Source: DASUNP01 sp035249305
GTDB lineage: Bacteria > Acidobacteriota > Blastocatellia > UBA7656
Direction of reading: 5' to 3'
DNA: 64,000 nucleotides
NCBI GenBank assembly: GCA_035249305.1
Contig: DATFGQ010000112.1
Location: forward strand, 24,297 to 88,296
In this document: one piece after another, positions 9,723 to 17,331 of the stretch
How positions within the stretch are numbered: the stretch's first letter is position 1
Layout of the letters: every line of letters starts with the position of its first letter
Made by a program: the position numbers and the translations under genes
The notes under the pieces: model-generated
Database searches by the model: none
What the model was told of the DNA's origin: nothing
Seen by the model: the letters and a program-made list of their open reading frames with translations, nothing else

Positions 9723-9807
9723 AATCAAGGTGCCTTTGATGTGAAACGCGCCGGACGCTCGCGGAAGACCGAAGCGCCCGGCGCACATGCGAAGCTTTCG
9801 GGTCCGC

Positions 9808-11241
9808 CTACTTGCCTGAAGCTTTCCCGGCAGCGTCAGGCTTGACCGCCTTCGACGGATTATCGATCACGAAATCCATCCAGCCGATCATCATCTCGTC
9901 GTAAGTCGGGTCGCCCCATCTGACGTCTTTTTTCGGGTCCGGGTTGTATTTGTTCTTCTCTGAATTGTCGAAATGCGCCGTCACGATCAGCTTCGCGCCC
10001 TTCGGAACCTTCACGGGGCTCTTCAGATAGTACTGTAGCTGCCAGTTGAAGTTGAACTTCGGCACGTTGAGCAGCGTCTCGCGGCGGCCGTCGGCGTAGA
10101 CGACTTCGTACTTCATGTCCTTGCCGCGCACGTGCATGTGCGGCATGTAGCTGATCACGTCGAGGTCGCGCGGGGCCGTCTGGCAGGCGACCACTTCATG
10201 GTTAGCGTCGCCCGCGGGGATCTTGAACATGGTGTTTGCGACGCCGAACGTCACGACCATCTTGTCGGGCGGCTCGTTAGCAAATATCACGCCCACGCTC
10301 GTGCGGTCCTTCTCAGCCTTTTCGAGCGAGCCGCGAAACGCCGAGTAGTGCATCTGGAACATCAAGACCGCGCCGGCCGGTATCTTCTTGGCCACGCCCG
10401 GAGCGAAGACGCTCGGCCCCATGCCGGGGGCGAAGCCTACGAGCAACGAGCCGTTGCCTTCCTCGCCGCCGCTCCCCGCGCGTCGGCCTCCGGCCGGCTG
10501 GTCGCAACTGTTGTTGATGACCGGCGCGTCCATCTTCGTGCGGCGCAGCGTGCCGTCGACGTACATCACGGAGTTCGCGTTCACGTTCGCGGCGTTAGGC
10601 GTGCGCCCGCCGTTGGCCCCCTGCTGCCGCTTCGCCGCCTGCTCGGCCGACATTATGAAAGCGATCACGTGATGCACGACCTTGCGGTTGCCGGGCATCA
10701 CTTCGGCGGCCTTGATCCACTTGTCCTCTTTGAAGTTCGTCGGGATGAAGAAGTTGATGTAGTTGTCGGGCGCACCCGGCTCCACGGACCATTCTTCGGC
10801 CATGGAGAAGACCTGATCCGGCTTGCCCATCTGCCATCCTTCTTTAATGAAGGCGGGCTGCGGCGGCAGGTCTTTCGGATTCCCCTCTTTCGCGCCGCCA
10901 TCGACCCAGGCGACTATCGTGTCTATGTCTTTCTGCGAGAGGCGGTGCTCGTTAGAGAACTCGCCGTACTTCGGGTCGGGGCTCCAGGGCGGCATCTCGC
11001 GCGTGACGACTTTCTCTTTTATCGAGCGCGCCCAGGCGCGCGACTCTTTGTAAGTCAACAGCGACATCGGAGCTATGTCATTCGGGCGGTGGCATTCAGC
11101 GCAATTCTTATAGAAGATCGGCGCTACGTCTTTGCTATAGGTGACTGCCCCTTTGGTGTTTGCGCTCGATTCGGCCAGAGCGAAAAAGCAAGCCGCAAAG
11201 AGGGCAACCGCGGTCAGGGAAATGAGCGAAATCTTTTTCAT
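9808..11241 (-). CDS. Cytochrome c/PHM-like protein
   Basis: This 477-residue protein has a signal peptide (about 1-24) and the haem motif CAECH at 47-51 in the context KNCAECHRPNDIAPMSL. The PHM-like ligands are all visible: KVVHHVIAF, FQMHYSAF, YMPHMHVRGK and YDEMMIGWMDF. The inter-lobe insert is glycine/asparagine-rich with a Cys (VINNSCDQPAGG), matching those of the flanking paralogues. The start is preceded by GGGAGAG at a slightly long distance. It is second in the operon, with gaps of 67 and 85 bases to its neighbours. Likely periplasmic or secreted; substrate unknown. Confidence 0.9.
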   Translation of the reverse strand: MKKISLISLTAVALFAACFFALAESSANTKGAVTYSKDVAPIFYKNCAECHRPNDIAPMSLLTYKESRAWARSIKEKVVTREMPPWSPDPKYGEFSNEHRLSQKDIDTIVAWVDGGAKEGNPKDLPPQPAFIKEGWQMGKPDQVFSMAEEWSVEPGAPDNYINFFIPTNFKEDKWIKAAEVMPGNRKVVHHVIAFIMSAEQAAKRQQGANGGRTPNAANVNANSVMYVDGTLRRTKMDAPVINNSCDQPAGGRRAGSGGEEGNGSLLVGFAPGMGPSVFAPGVAKKIPAGAVLMFQMHYSAFRGSLEKAEKDRTSVGVIFANEPPDKMVVTFGVANTMFKIPAGDANHEVVACQTAPRDLDVISYMPHMHVRGKDMKYEVVYADGRRETLLNVPKFNFNWQLQYYLKSPVKVPKGAKLIVTAHFDNSEKNKYNPDPKKDVRWGDPTYDEMMIGWMDFVIDNPSKAVKPDAAGKASGK

Positions 11242-11308
11242 CTTAATAAACTCTCCCGGAATGCTGAGAGGGCCGGGCGGTCCCCCGGCCCTCGGTCTTC
11301 ACTGTAAT

Positions 11309-12760
11309 TTATTTCTTGGCCGAGGCGCTGCTCCCTGCCGTCTCCGTCTTCAAATGCTCGCTGTCCAAGGTGAAGCTGAGCCAGCCGATCATCATGTCGT
11401 CATAAGTCGGCTCCCCGAACCTTACGGCCGCCGTCGGGTCGGGGTTGTACTTGTTCTTAGACGAGTTGTCGAAGTGAGAGGTTACAACAAACCTCGTCCC
11501 CTTCGGGATCGACTTGGGCTCCTTGAGGTAGTAGACCGTCTGCCACGAAAAGCTGTAATTCGGAACGTCGAGCAATACTTCCGACCGCCCATCGGGATAA
11601 AACGCCTCGATCTTCTGGGCGACGCCGCGCAGGTGCATGTGCGGCATCATCGTTATCAGGTGAATGTCATCTTTCGTGGTCCAGCAGGCGGTTACCCTGT
11701 GCCGCTCGGCGCCGGGCGGGATGCTGAAATAATTGTTCGAGACAGGGCGCGTGTAGACGTGCTTGTCGGGCGGCGTCTTCGCAAAGATCAGCCCTATCTG
11801 GCTGCGATCTTTTTCGACTTTGCCCGTCACCTTCGAATAGTGCATCTGGAGCACGAGCTTCGAGCCGGCCGGGATGCGCTTCACCTGACCGGGCTCCATC
11901 ACGCCGGGGTTCATGCCCGGCGCAAAGCCGACTAACAGGTCGAGGTTCCTCTGGTCCGCCCCGCTGCCGTCTCGCTTTTCGCCGCTCCCGCCGCTTGAAA
12001 GCGCGCAGCCGTCGTCGTAAACGGGAACGTCTGCCTTCATCCTCATCAAGAAGCCTTCCTTGCGGAAGATCGAATCACGCTCCCACTGGGCGCGCATCTT
12101 CTCTATCTCTTCTTTGCTCATCTTGTGCGCGTGCTGCTTGTCGCCGTCTTTCGAAGGCGGCTGGACGAAGGCTATGATGTGATGAACCACCGCGCGATTG
12201 CCCGGCCGCGCTTCGGCCAACTGCACGTACTTGTCTTCCTTGAAGTTGGTCGGCACCTCGAAGTACTGGTACTCGTCCGGCCCCTTGGCTTCGAGAGTGA
12301 ACTCTTCCGGCATCGTAAGCACCACGTCGGGCTTGCCAATGGTCCACCCGTCGAAGAACTTAGGCGCAGGCGGCAAGTCCTTCGGGTTCCCCTCGGGCGC
12401 GCCCTGGTCTACCCACGCGGCGATGGCGTCTATCTGCGCCTGCGTCAAACGACGGTCGTTCGAGAACTGGCCAACGTGCGGGTTCGCATGCCAGGGTGGC
12501 ATCTGTCTGGTGACGACCTTCTCTTTTATAGACCTGGCCCACGGACGCGCCTCTTTGTAGCTCAACAAAGACATCGGCGCCGCCTCGCCCGGACGGTGGC
12601 ACTCGGCGCAGTTCTTAAAGAAGATCGGAGCTATGTCTTTGCTGAAAGTGACCTGTTTCTTACTCTTAGTATCGGCGCTGCCTACTGGGGAGATCGATGC
12701 GACGCCTACGGCTATGGCTGCCGCGATCAAGGTCGCGAGGGCGAGCTTTCTTCGGGTCAT
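11309..12760 (-). CDS. Cytochrome c/PHM-like protein, first gene of operon
   Basis: This 483-residue exported protein has CAECH at 51-55. Copper-type ligands are AVVHHIIAF, LQMHYSK, MMPHMHLRGV and YDDMMIGWL. The insert between lobes (VYDDGCALSSGG) again contains one Cys, shared with the two genes downstream. AAGGAGAAGGCCA precedes the ATG, and a TTGACA-17-TAGCAT promoter lies about 60 bases further up, so this gene leads a five-gene operon of its own paralogues. Serial duplication is the simplest explanation. Function unknown; membership in the cytochrome/PHM fusion family is clear. Confidence 0.91.
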   Translation of the reverse strand: MTRRKLALATLIAAAIAVGVASISPVGSADTKSKKQVTFSKDIAPIFFKNCAECHRPGEAAPMSLLSYKEARPWARSIKEKVVTRQMPPWHANPHVGQFSNDRRLTQAQIDAIAAWVDQGAPEGNPKDLPPAPKFFDGWTIGKPDVVLTMPEEFTLEAKGPDEYQYFEVPTNFKEDKYVQLAEARPGNRAVVHHIIAFVQPPSKDGDKQHAHKMSKEEIEKMRAQWERDSIFRKEGFLMRMKADVPVYDDGCALSSGGSGEKRDGSGADQRNLDLLVGFAPGMNPGVMEPGQVKRIPAGSKLVLQMHYSKVTGKVEKDRSQIGLIFAKTPPDKHVYTRPVSNNYFSIPPGAERHRVTACWTTKDDIHLITMMPHMHLRGVAQKIEAFYPDGRSEVLLDVPNYSFSWQTVYYLKEPKSIPKGTRFVVTSHFDNSSKNKYNPDPTAAVRFGEPTYDDMMIGWLSFTLDSEHLKTETAGSSASAKK

Positions 12761-12818
12761 TGGCCTTCTCCTTAGGTGGTTGGCGTAGGGTCAGTAGAGC
12801 TAAATTTTGACCGCTACT

Positions 12819-12847
12819 ATGCTATGACTAGCCGCTACGGGTGTCAA
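12819..12847 (-). promoter_or_regulatory. Sigma70-like promoter of the cytochrome/PHM operon
   Basis: On the minus strand TTGACA (12847-12842) is followed after exactly 17 bases by TAGCAT (12824-12819). Transcription would start near 12812, about 50 bases before the ATG at 12760. Confidence 0.65.
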
Positions 12848-13062
12848 GAGATTTTCTGAGTCTCACTACAAGTTTTTTGCGTAAAAACTGAGCCGGACTT
12901 CAGTTGTGTTCGCTTTTCTATGTCGCGGCGAGGCTCAAAGAGCGAGTTATCTAGCGCCCCCGCTTACAGATACGCAAATAAGGGGCTGTCGACGCGCAAA
13001 ATCGCCGGCTGAGACTATTACGAATTCATTGCGGACACAGATGGGAGTGAGGGGCGCGGGCG
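12848..13062. other. Gene-free interval upstream of the cytochrome/PHM operon
   Basis: Apart from the promoter just downstream I see no convincing gene, RNA or repeat here. A short plus-strand frame from 12906 has no ribosome binding site and runs into the GMC gene on the other strand. Confidence 0.5.
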
Positions 13063-14631
13063 TCAAGGCCCCTGCCGGATCATGTCGGCGGCTTTCTCTG
13101 CAATCATTATTACCGCGGCGTTAGGGTGGCCCGTGATCTGAGTGGGCATGACCGAAGCGTCTGCGACTCTCAAGCCTTCAAGCCCGCGCACGCGTAAGCT
13201 TGCATCGACTACGGCCATCGGGTCCGCGCCCATCTTGCATGTGCCTACGGGGTGGTAGATCGTCTCTACGGTCTCGCGCAGAAATTCTCGTATGCCTTCG
13301 TCGTTTGTCGCCTGCGGGCCGGGCCACTTTTCAGCTCCTTTAAAAGGCGCCAGCGCGTTTGTCTCTACGATGTGGCGCGCGATCTTTACCCCTTCGACTA
13401 TGACTTCGAGGTCGGATTCGCTCGCCAGGTAGTTCGGCTCGATCACAGGCGGCTCGAACGCGTCGGCCGACCGCAGCCGTATGTGGCCGCGGCTTTCCGG
13501 GTGCATCAACGCGATGCCTATCGCGAAGCCGTGACCTTCGGGGTTAGAGAAGCCATGGTTCATGTAATAGGTCGGGGCTACGAGCAGCTCCAGGTCGGGA
13601 GCCTTCAGCTCGGCTTTGGTCTTTAAGAAAGCGCCCGCCTCGGCTATGTTCGACGAGAGCGGCCCTTTTCTGAAGAGCAGGTACCCGGCGAAGTTCTTTA
13701 ACGTCTCGGCCGTCGCCATGCTGATAGGCTGCTTGCATTCGTATTGCGCTCCCGCGAGCAGATGGTCTTGGAGGTTCTGGCCTACGCCCGGCAAGTCCGT
13801 GACGACCGCGATGCCTAACGCCTTGAGGTGGTCGGCAGGCCCCACGCCCGAAAGCATCAAGACTTGAGGCGAGTTGATCGCGCCGCCCGACAGTATGACC
13901 TCGCGCGAGACTGATGCGTGAACAGTTTTCTTGTTCTGTACGTACTCGACGCCTTTCACGCGCGAGCCATCGAAGAGCAGCCGAGTAACCTGCGCTCCAG
14001 TCTCGACGGTGAGGTTGGGCCGCTTCAAAGCGGGTTTGAGATAAGCGACCGCCGCGCTGTGACGCTTGCCGCCTTTCTGAGTCACCTGAAAAAATCCCGC
14101 CCCCTCTTGCCGCTCCCCGTTGAAGCCGTCGTTCAAAGGGATTCCCGCTTCCGCGCATGCATCAACGAAGGCGCGCGAAACGGGATTGACCGAGCGAAGG
14201 TCGGCCACGTTCAGAGGGCCGCCCGACGCGCGGCCCGCGCGAGAGTCTCGCTCGTCGTTAGCCGATCTCTTGAAATAAGGGAGTACGTCTTCAAAGCCCC
14301 ACCCCGCGTTGCCGAGCCCGCGCCACTCGTCGAAATCGGCGCGGTTGCCGCGCGTGTAGATCATGGCGTTCATAGAGCTTGAGCCGCCCAGCATCTTTCC
14401 CCTCGGCCAGTAGAGGCGTCGGTTCGCCAGCCGCGGCTGCTCTTCGGTGAAGTAGGCCCAGTCGCACTCGCTCTTCAATAGCTTCGGCCACGCGGCGGGG
14501 ATGTGTACCTCCTGCCTCTTATCCGGCCCTCCGGCTTCGAGCAGCAAGACGGTTGTCTTCGGGTCTTGGGTCAGGCGGCTCGCCAGCACGCAGCCCGCCG
14601 ATCCCGCGCCGATCACGATGTAGTCAAACAT
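13063..14631 (-). CDS. GMC-family FAD-dependent alcohol/choline dehydrogenase
   Basis: This 522-residue flavoprotein has the FAD Rossmann motif at its very start (FDYIVIGAGSAGCVLASRL), then the GMC signature GKMLGGSSSMNAMIYTRG, the second signature GAINSPQVLMLSGVGP and the C-terminal catalytic pair in YHPVGTCKMG (about His460) and GHPNAAV (about His502). The family oxidises primary alcohols such as choline, polyethylene glycol or fatty alcohols; the substrate cannot be assigned. AAAGAGGAATT precedes the ATG. Immediately upstream lies mosaic repeat A, so its promoter is either inside the repeat or it is read through from the dioxygenase/MFS pair. No signal peptide, so cytoplasmic. Confidence 0.93.
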   Translation of the reverse strand: MFDYIVIGAGSAGCVLASRLTQDPKTTVLLLEAGGPDKRQEVHIPAAWPKLLKSECDWAYFTEEQPRLANRRLYWPRGKMLGGSSSMNAMIYTRGNRADFDEWRGLGNAGWGFEDVLPYFKRSANDERDSRAGRASGGPLNVADLRSVNPVSRAFVDACAEAGIPLNDGFNGERQEGAGFFQVTQKGGKRHSAAVAYLKPALKRPNLTVETGAQVTRLLFDGSRVKGVEYVQNKKTVHASVSREVILSGGAINSPQVLMLSGVGPADHLKALGIAVVTDLPGVGQNLQDHLLAGAQYECKQPISMATAETLKNFAGYLLFRKGPLSSNIAEAGAFLKTKAELKAPDLELLVAPTYYMNHGFSNPEGHGFAIGIALMHPESRGHIRLRSADAFEPPVIEPNYLASESDLEVIVEGVKIARHIVETNALAPFKGAEKWPGPQATNDEGIREFLRETVETIYHPVGTCKMGADPMAVVDASLRVRGLEGLRVADASVMPTQITGHPNAAVIMIAEKAADMIRQGP

Positions 14632-14642
14632 AATTCCTCTTT

Positions 14643-14883
14643 AGTCCTGAGTGCTGAGTCCTGAGTGCTGAGAGAGAGTCTGAAAAGCCTCGTAGAGGCT
14701 CTATGTTTGTAGCAAGATTGCATAAATACCTTCCAACTCCGTAGGAGTTGCATGTTTGATATTCAACTCCTACGGAGTTGGGTGTACCTGCCTGGCGATC
14801 ATCTACAAGCATCCGGCTCCTACGGAGCCGAGTAGCTTGCTATTACTCAGCACTCAGGACTCAGCACTCAGCACTCAGGACTT
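14643..14883. repeat. Mosaic repeat A: heptamer arrays flanking palindromes
   Basis: Both ends are arrays of 7-bp units (CTGAGTG/CTGAGTC on the left, their complements on the right). Between them are the palindromes GCCTCGTAGAGGC, CAACTCCGTAGGAGTTG, CAACTCCTACGGAGTTG and CGGCTCCTACGGAGCCG. The segment 14764-14877 recurs, inverted and nearly identical, at 17100-17211. The right array overlaps the last codons and TGA of the dioxygenase gene. Confidence 0.88.
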
Positions 14884-15693
14884 TGGAAGTCGCAGCCAGT
14901 TGTCAGCCGGGTAATGGCTCGCCGCTTCGATCACGTGCAGCGAGTAGGCTTGCCGCGAGTGCGGAGAGCGGTTCGCGCGGCTCAGGTGCGGCAGCAGCCC
15001 ATCGAGAACTATTAAAGCGCCTTCGCCGACTTCGAGCGGAATAAGATCGCCTTCGGGCCAGTCGGGCTCGCCGTAATATTCAAAACGCGTGCCTCCTTCG
15101 GTCGCGCGAACGAACCTCGACTTCAAGCCTAGCTTATGGCCGCCGCGGATGGCCCACAGGCAGCCGTTTTCGCGCGTCGCGTCTTCGAGCGCGAACCACA
15201 ACCCTGTGACTGTTGGCGGCTCCGTGTAAAGAAATGTCGCGTCTTGATGACAAGTGACTTCGCCGCCTATGCCGGGCTGCTTGAATATGTACATCGATTG
15301 CAAAAGCAGCGGGTCGTCGATGCCGAGGCTTTCAATCAATTCTGTTATGTCGCGCGACCGCGAGAAGCTGCTAAAGACCGCGTCAAGGTCGTGCAGCGCG
15401 TGGCCGATCTTATTGATCGCCAGCTCTTTTCTCTTAACGAGCCGGCCGCTTTCGTCAAAGGCGTCTTCTTCAAAGAAGAACCGGATCTTATCGCCCGACT
15501 CAAGAAAGTAGTCATCGCTCGTGCGCGTCTGCTCGCGCGTCGAAAAGACCGAGACTACTTCGGGCTCGAACCCTGAGACGAGCTCGGCGGCGCGGCGGCG
15601 CAGGCTTGCGCACACGTCGCGCGGGACGAAGTTCTCTATGACTAGAAATCCGTCGCGGCGGTAACGGTCGAGTTGTTCGCCGTCGAGCGTCAT
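14875..15693 (-). CDS. Phytanoyl-CoA dioxygenase family protein, PHYHD1-like
   Basis: This is a 272-residue Fe(II)/2-oxoglutarate oxygenase. Iron ligands are His149 and Asp151 (CHQDATFLYTEP) and His236 (LLPHLS); Arg247 in SRQAYS is placed to bind 2-oxoglutarate. YFLESGDKIRFFFEE, NKIGHALHDLD and QSMYIFKQPGIGGEV closely resemble, from memory, animal PHYHD1, so this is a PHYHD1-type rather than a generic family member. The ATG at 15693 forms an ATGA overlap with the MFS stop; an ATG 18 bases upstream is possible but MTLDGEQLDRYRRDGFLV fits family N-termini. The stop codon lies in repeat A. Coupling to a transporter suggests uptake and oxidation of a small molecule. Confidence 0.92.
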   Translation of the reverse strand: MTLDGEQLDRYRRDGFLVIENFVPRDVCASLRRRAAELVSGFEPEVVSVFSTREQTRTSDDYFLESGDKIRFFFEEDAFDESGRLVKRKELAINKIGHALHDLDAVFSSFSRSRDITELIESLGIDDPLLLQSMYIFKQPGIGGEVTCHQDATFLYTEPPTVTGLWFALEDATRENGCLWAIRGGHKLGLKSRFVRATEGGTRFEYYGEPDWPEGDLIPLEVGEGALIVLDGLLPHLSRANRSPHSRQAYSLHVIEAASHYPADNWLRLPKS

Positions 15694-17084
15694 GCGTTTG
15701 AGGCCATCCACGCTTTGAGGCGGTCGAGGCTCTCGTTGAATGGCTTGATCCCGGCCCAGAGTAAGAGCGCCGATACTATGTGCGCCAGCGTCGTTACGAT
15801 CGCCAGCGAGTAGTTCACCTTATAAATGTCGTTGAAAACATACTGGGTAATCGCAGCCACGGCGGACGGCCCGAGCCCGAGCCCTATCAGATTGACGATG
15901 AAGAGATAGACCGCCGACGCTTGACCACGCATCGCGTTGGGCATCATCTGTTGGATCGCCGCCGGGGCGACGCCGAAAGGAGCGCTCGCCAGGAAGACTG
16001 CCGGGGCCATCAAAGCGACTGACCATGTGACGTTCGGCACTAATGGATAAAGCACGCCGAAAGGCAACCACGCAAGCGAAACTATCAGTCCGACTCTCAT
16101 GGTGGCGTCCCTGTAGCCGCGTGCGGCCATTCGGTCGGCCAGCCACCCGCCGAAGACTATGCCGAGCGTGCCGAAGATCGCGACGAGCGCGCCAAAGACC
16201 AACCCGGCCCTTGCGCCCGTCCATCCGTGATTGCGTATCAGGAAAGTAGGCACCCACGAGCTGCTGCCGTAAGACGAAAAAGAGAGCAGCGCAAATCCTA
16301 CGTTGTGACAGATGAAGGTCAGGCGGTTTTCCGAGATGTAGGCGAAGACCTCTTTGAGCGGGGCCTGCGCCGCCTTCAATCGTCCATCGGCGGCCCTTAT
16401 CATTTTGATCCCGCGCCGGACGGGCTCGCGCACAGTGTATACGAGCAGGGCGAGAACGACTCCGGGCAGTCCGACTATAAAGAAGATGACCTGCCAGGCC
16501 CTGGTCTCTCCGACTAGCGGCACGTTCCACCCTGCTTCGGTCGAGGCCCACCTGTAAACTACGCCGCCCAGCATGTAGGCGAGGCCCGAGCCTATGTATA
16601 TGCCCATTGAGTAAACGCTGAGGGCCGTGGCGCGTCGCTCTTTCGGGAAATAATCGGTGATCAAAGAGTAGGCCGCAGGCGACAGCGCCGCTTCGCCCAC
16701 GCCGACGCCCACGCGCATCAGGAGCATCTGAAAAAAGTTCCGCGCCAGACCGCACCCGGCCGTAAAGAGGCTCCACATCACGAAGCCCACGGCGATGATC
16801 GCCCGCCGGCTCTTCGAATCGGCTAGCCGTCCCAGAATGATCCCGAAGAAGGTGTAGAAGAATGCGAAGCTGAAGCCCATCAGGAGGCTCATCTGAAATT
16901 CGCTGATCGCGAGGTCTTTCTTGATGGGCTCCACGAGGAGGTTGAGAATCTGCCGGTCGATGAACGAGAAGACGTAAACGAGCGTCAGCACCCCGACGAC
17001 GTACCACGCATAGACCGTCGACGGGTAAGGCTCTTGCTCTGGTTGGTTCGCCTGCGCCACATCTGGGCTAACTTTTGTAGTCAA
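15690..17084 (-). CDS. Major facilitator superfamily transporter, spinster-like
   Basis: This is a 464-residue membrane protein with about 12 hydrophobic segments. Early motifs are FSFIDRQILNLLVEPIKKDL and the loop 2-3 signature GRLADSKSRR, typical of the spinster/hexuronate-like MFS branch. I place the start at a TTG (17084): AAGGAG sits 6 bases upstream and the frame before it is repeat-derived (LLSTQDSALSTD is just the CTGAGTS heptamer array translated). It is first of a two-gene unit with the dioxygenase, which overlaps its stop. The substrate is unknown. Confidence 0.9.
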   Translation of the reverse strand: MTTKVSPDVAQANQPEQEPYPSTVYAWYVVGVLTLVYVFSFIDRQILNLLVEPIKKDLAISEFQMSLLMGFSFAFFYTFFGIILGRLADSKSRRAIIAVGFVMWSLFTAGCGLARNFFQMLLMRVGVGVGEAALSPAAYSLITDYFPKERRATALSVYSMGIYIGSGLAYMLGGVVYRWASTEAGWNVPLVGETRAWQVIFFIVGLPGVVLALLVYTVREPVRRGIKMIRAADGRLKAAQAPLKEVFAYISENRLTFICHNVGFALLSFSSYGSSSWVPTFLIRNHGWTGARAGLVFGALVAIFGTLGIVFGGWLADRMAARGYRDATMRVGLIVSLAWLPFGVLYPLVPNVTWSVALMAPAVFLASAPFGVAPAAIQQMMPNAMRGQASAVYLFIVNLIGLGLGPSAVAAITQYVFNDIYKVNYSLAIVTTLAHIVSALLLWAGIKPFNESLDRLKAWMASNA

Positions 17085-17097
17085 GCTGAACTCCTTA

Positions 17098-17326
17098 TCA
17101 GTGCTGAGTGCTGAGTCCTGAGTGCTGAGTAATAGCAAGCTACTCGGCTCCGTAGGAGCCGGATGCTTGTAGATGATCGCAAGGCAGGTACATACAACTC
17201 CGTAGGAGTTGAATAATGGTTACGCGACCCTTCTACAGACATCGAGCCCCGCAGGGGCTTTTCAGACGCCCTCTGAGTGCTGAGTGAAAGAAAAAACTCA
17301 GGACTCAGGACTCAGCACTCAGGACT
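17098..17326. repeat. Mosaic repeat B, inverted copy of repeat A
   Basis: Read on the minus strand it has the same order as repeat A: heptamer array, leader GGGCGTCTGAAAAG, palindrome GCCCCTGCGGGGC, CAACTCCTACGGAGTTG, CGGCTCCTACGGAGCCG, GAGTAGCTTGCTATTA, heptamer array. The last 110 or so bases match A with only a few differences. The heptamer pair 17273-17325 can also fold on itself. It separates the phosphatase gene from the MFS gene. Confidence 0.88.
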
Positions 17327-17331
17327 TCTTA

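Noticed and set aside
12906..13124. 72-codon plus-strand frame before the GMC gene
   Set aside because: No ribosome binding site, composition unlike coding sequence, and it overlaps the GMC gene 3' end.
15694..15711. Upstream ATG at 15711 for the dioxygenase gene
   Set aside because: The ATG at 15693 gives a four-base overlap with the MFS stop and a family-like N-terminus, so it is preferred.
14643..17326. Composite transposon
   Set aside because: Inverted copies flank the genes, but no transposase, terminal CA/TG pattern or target duplication is visible; kept only as a hypothesis.
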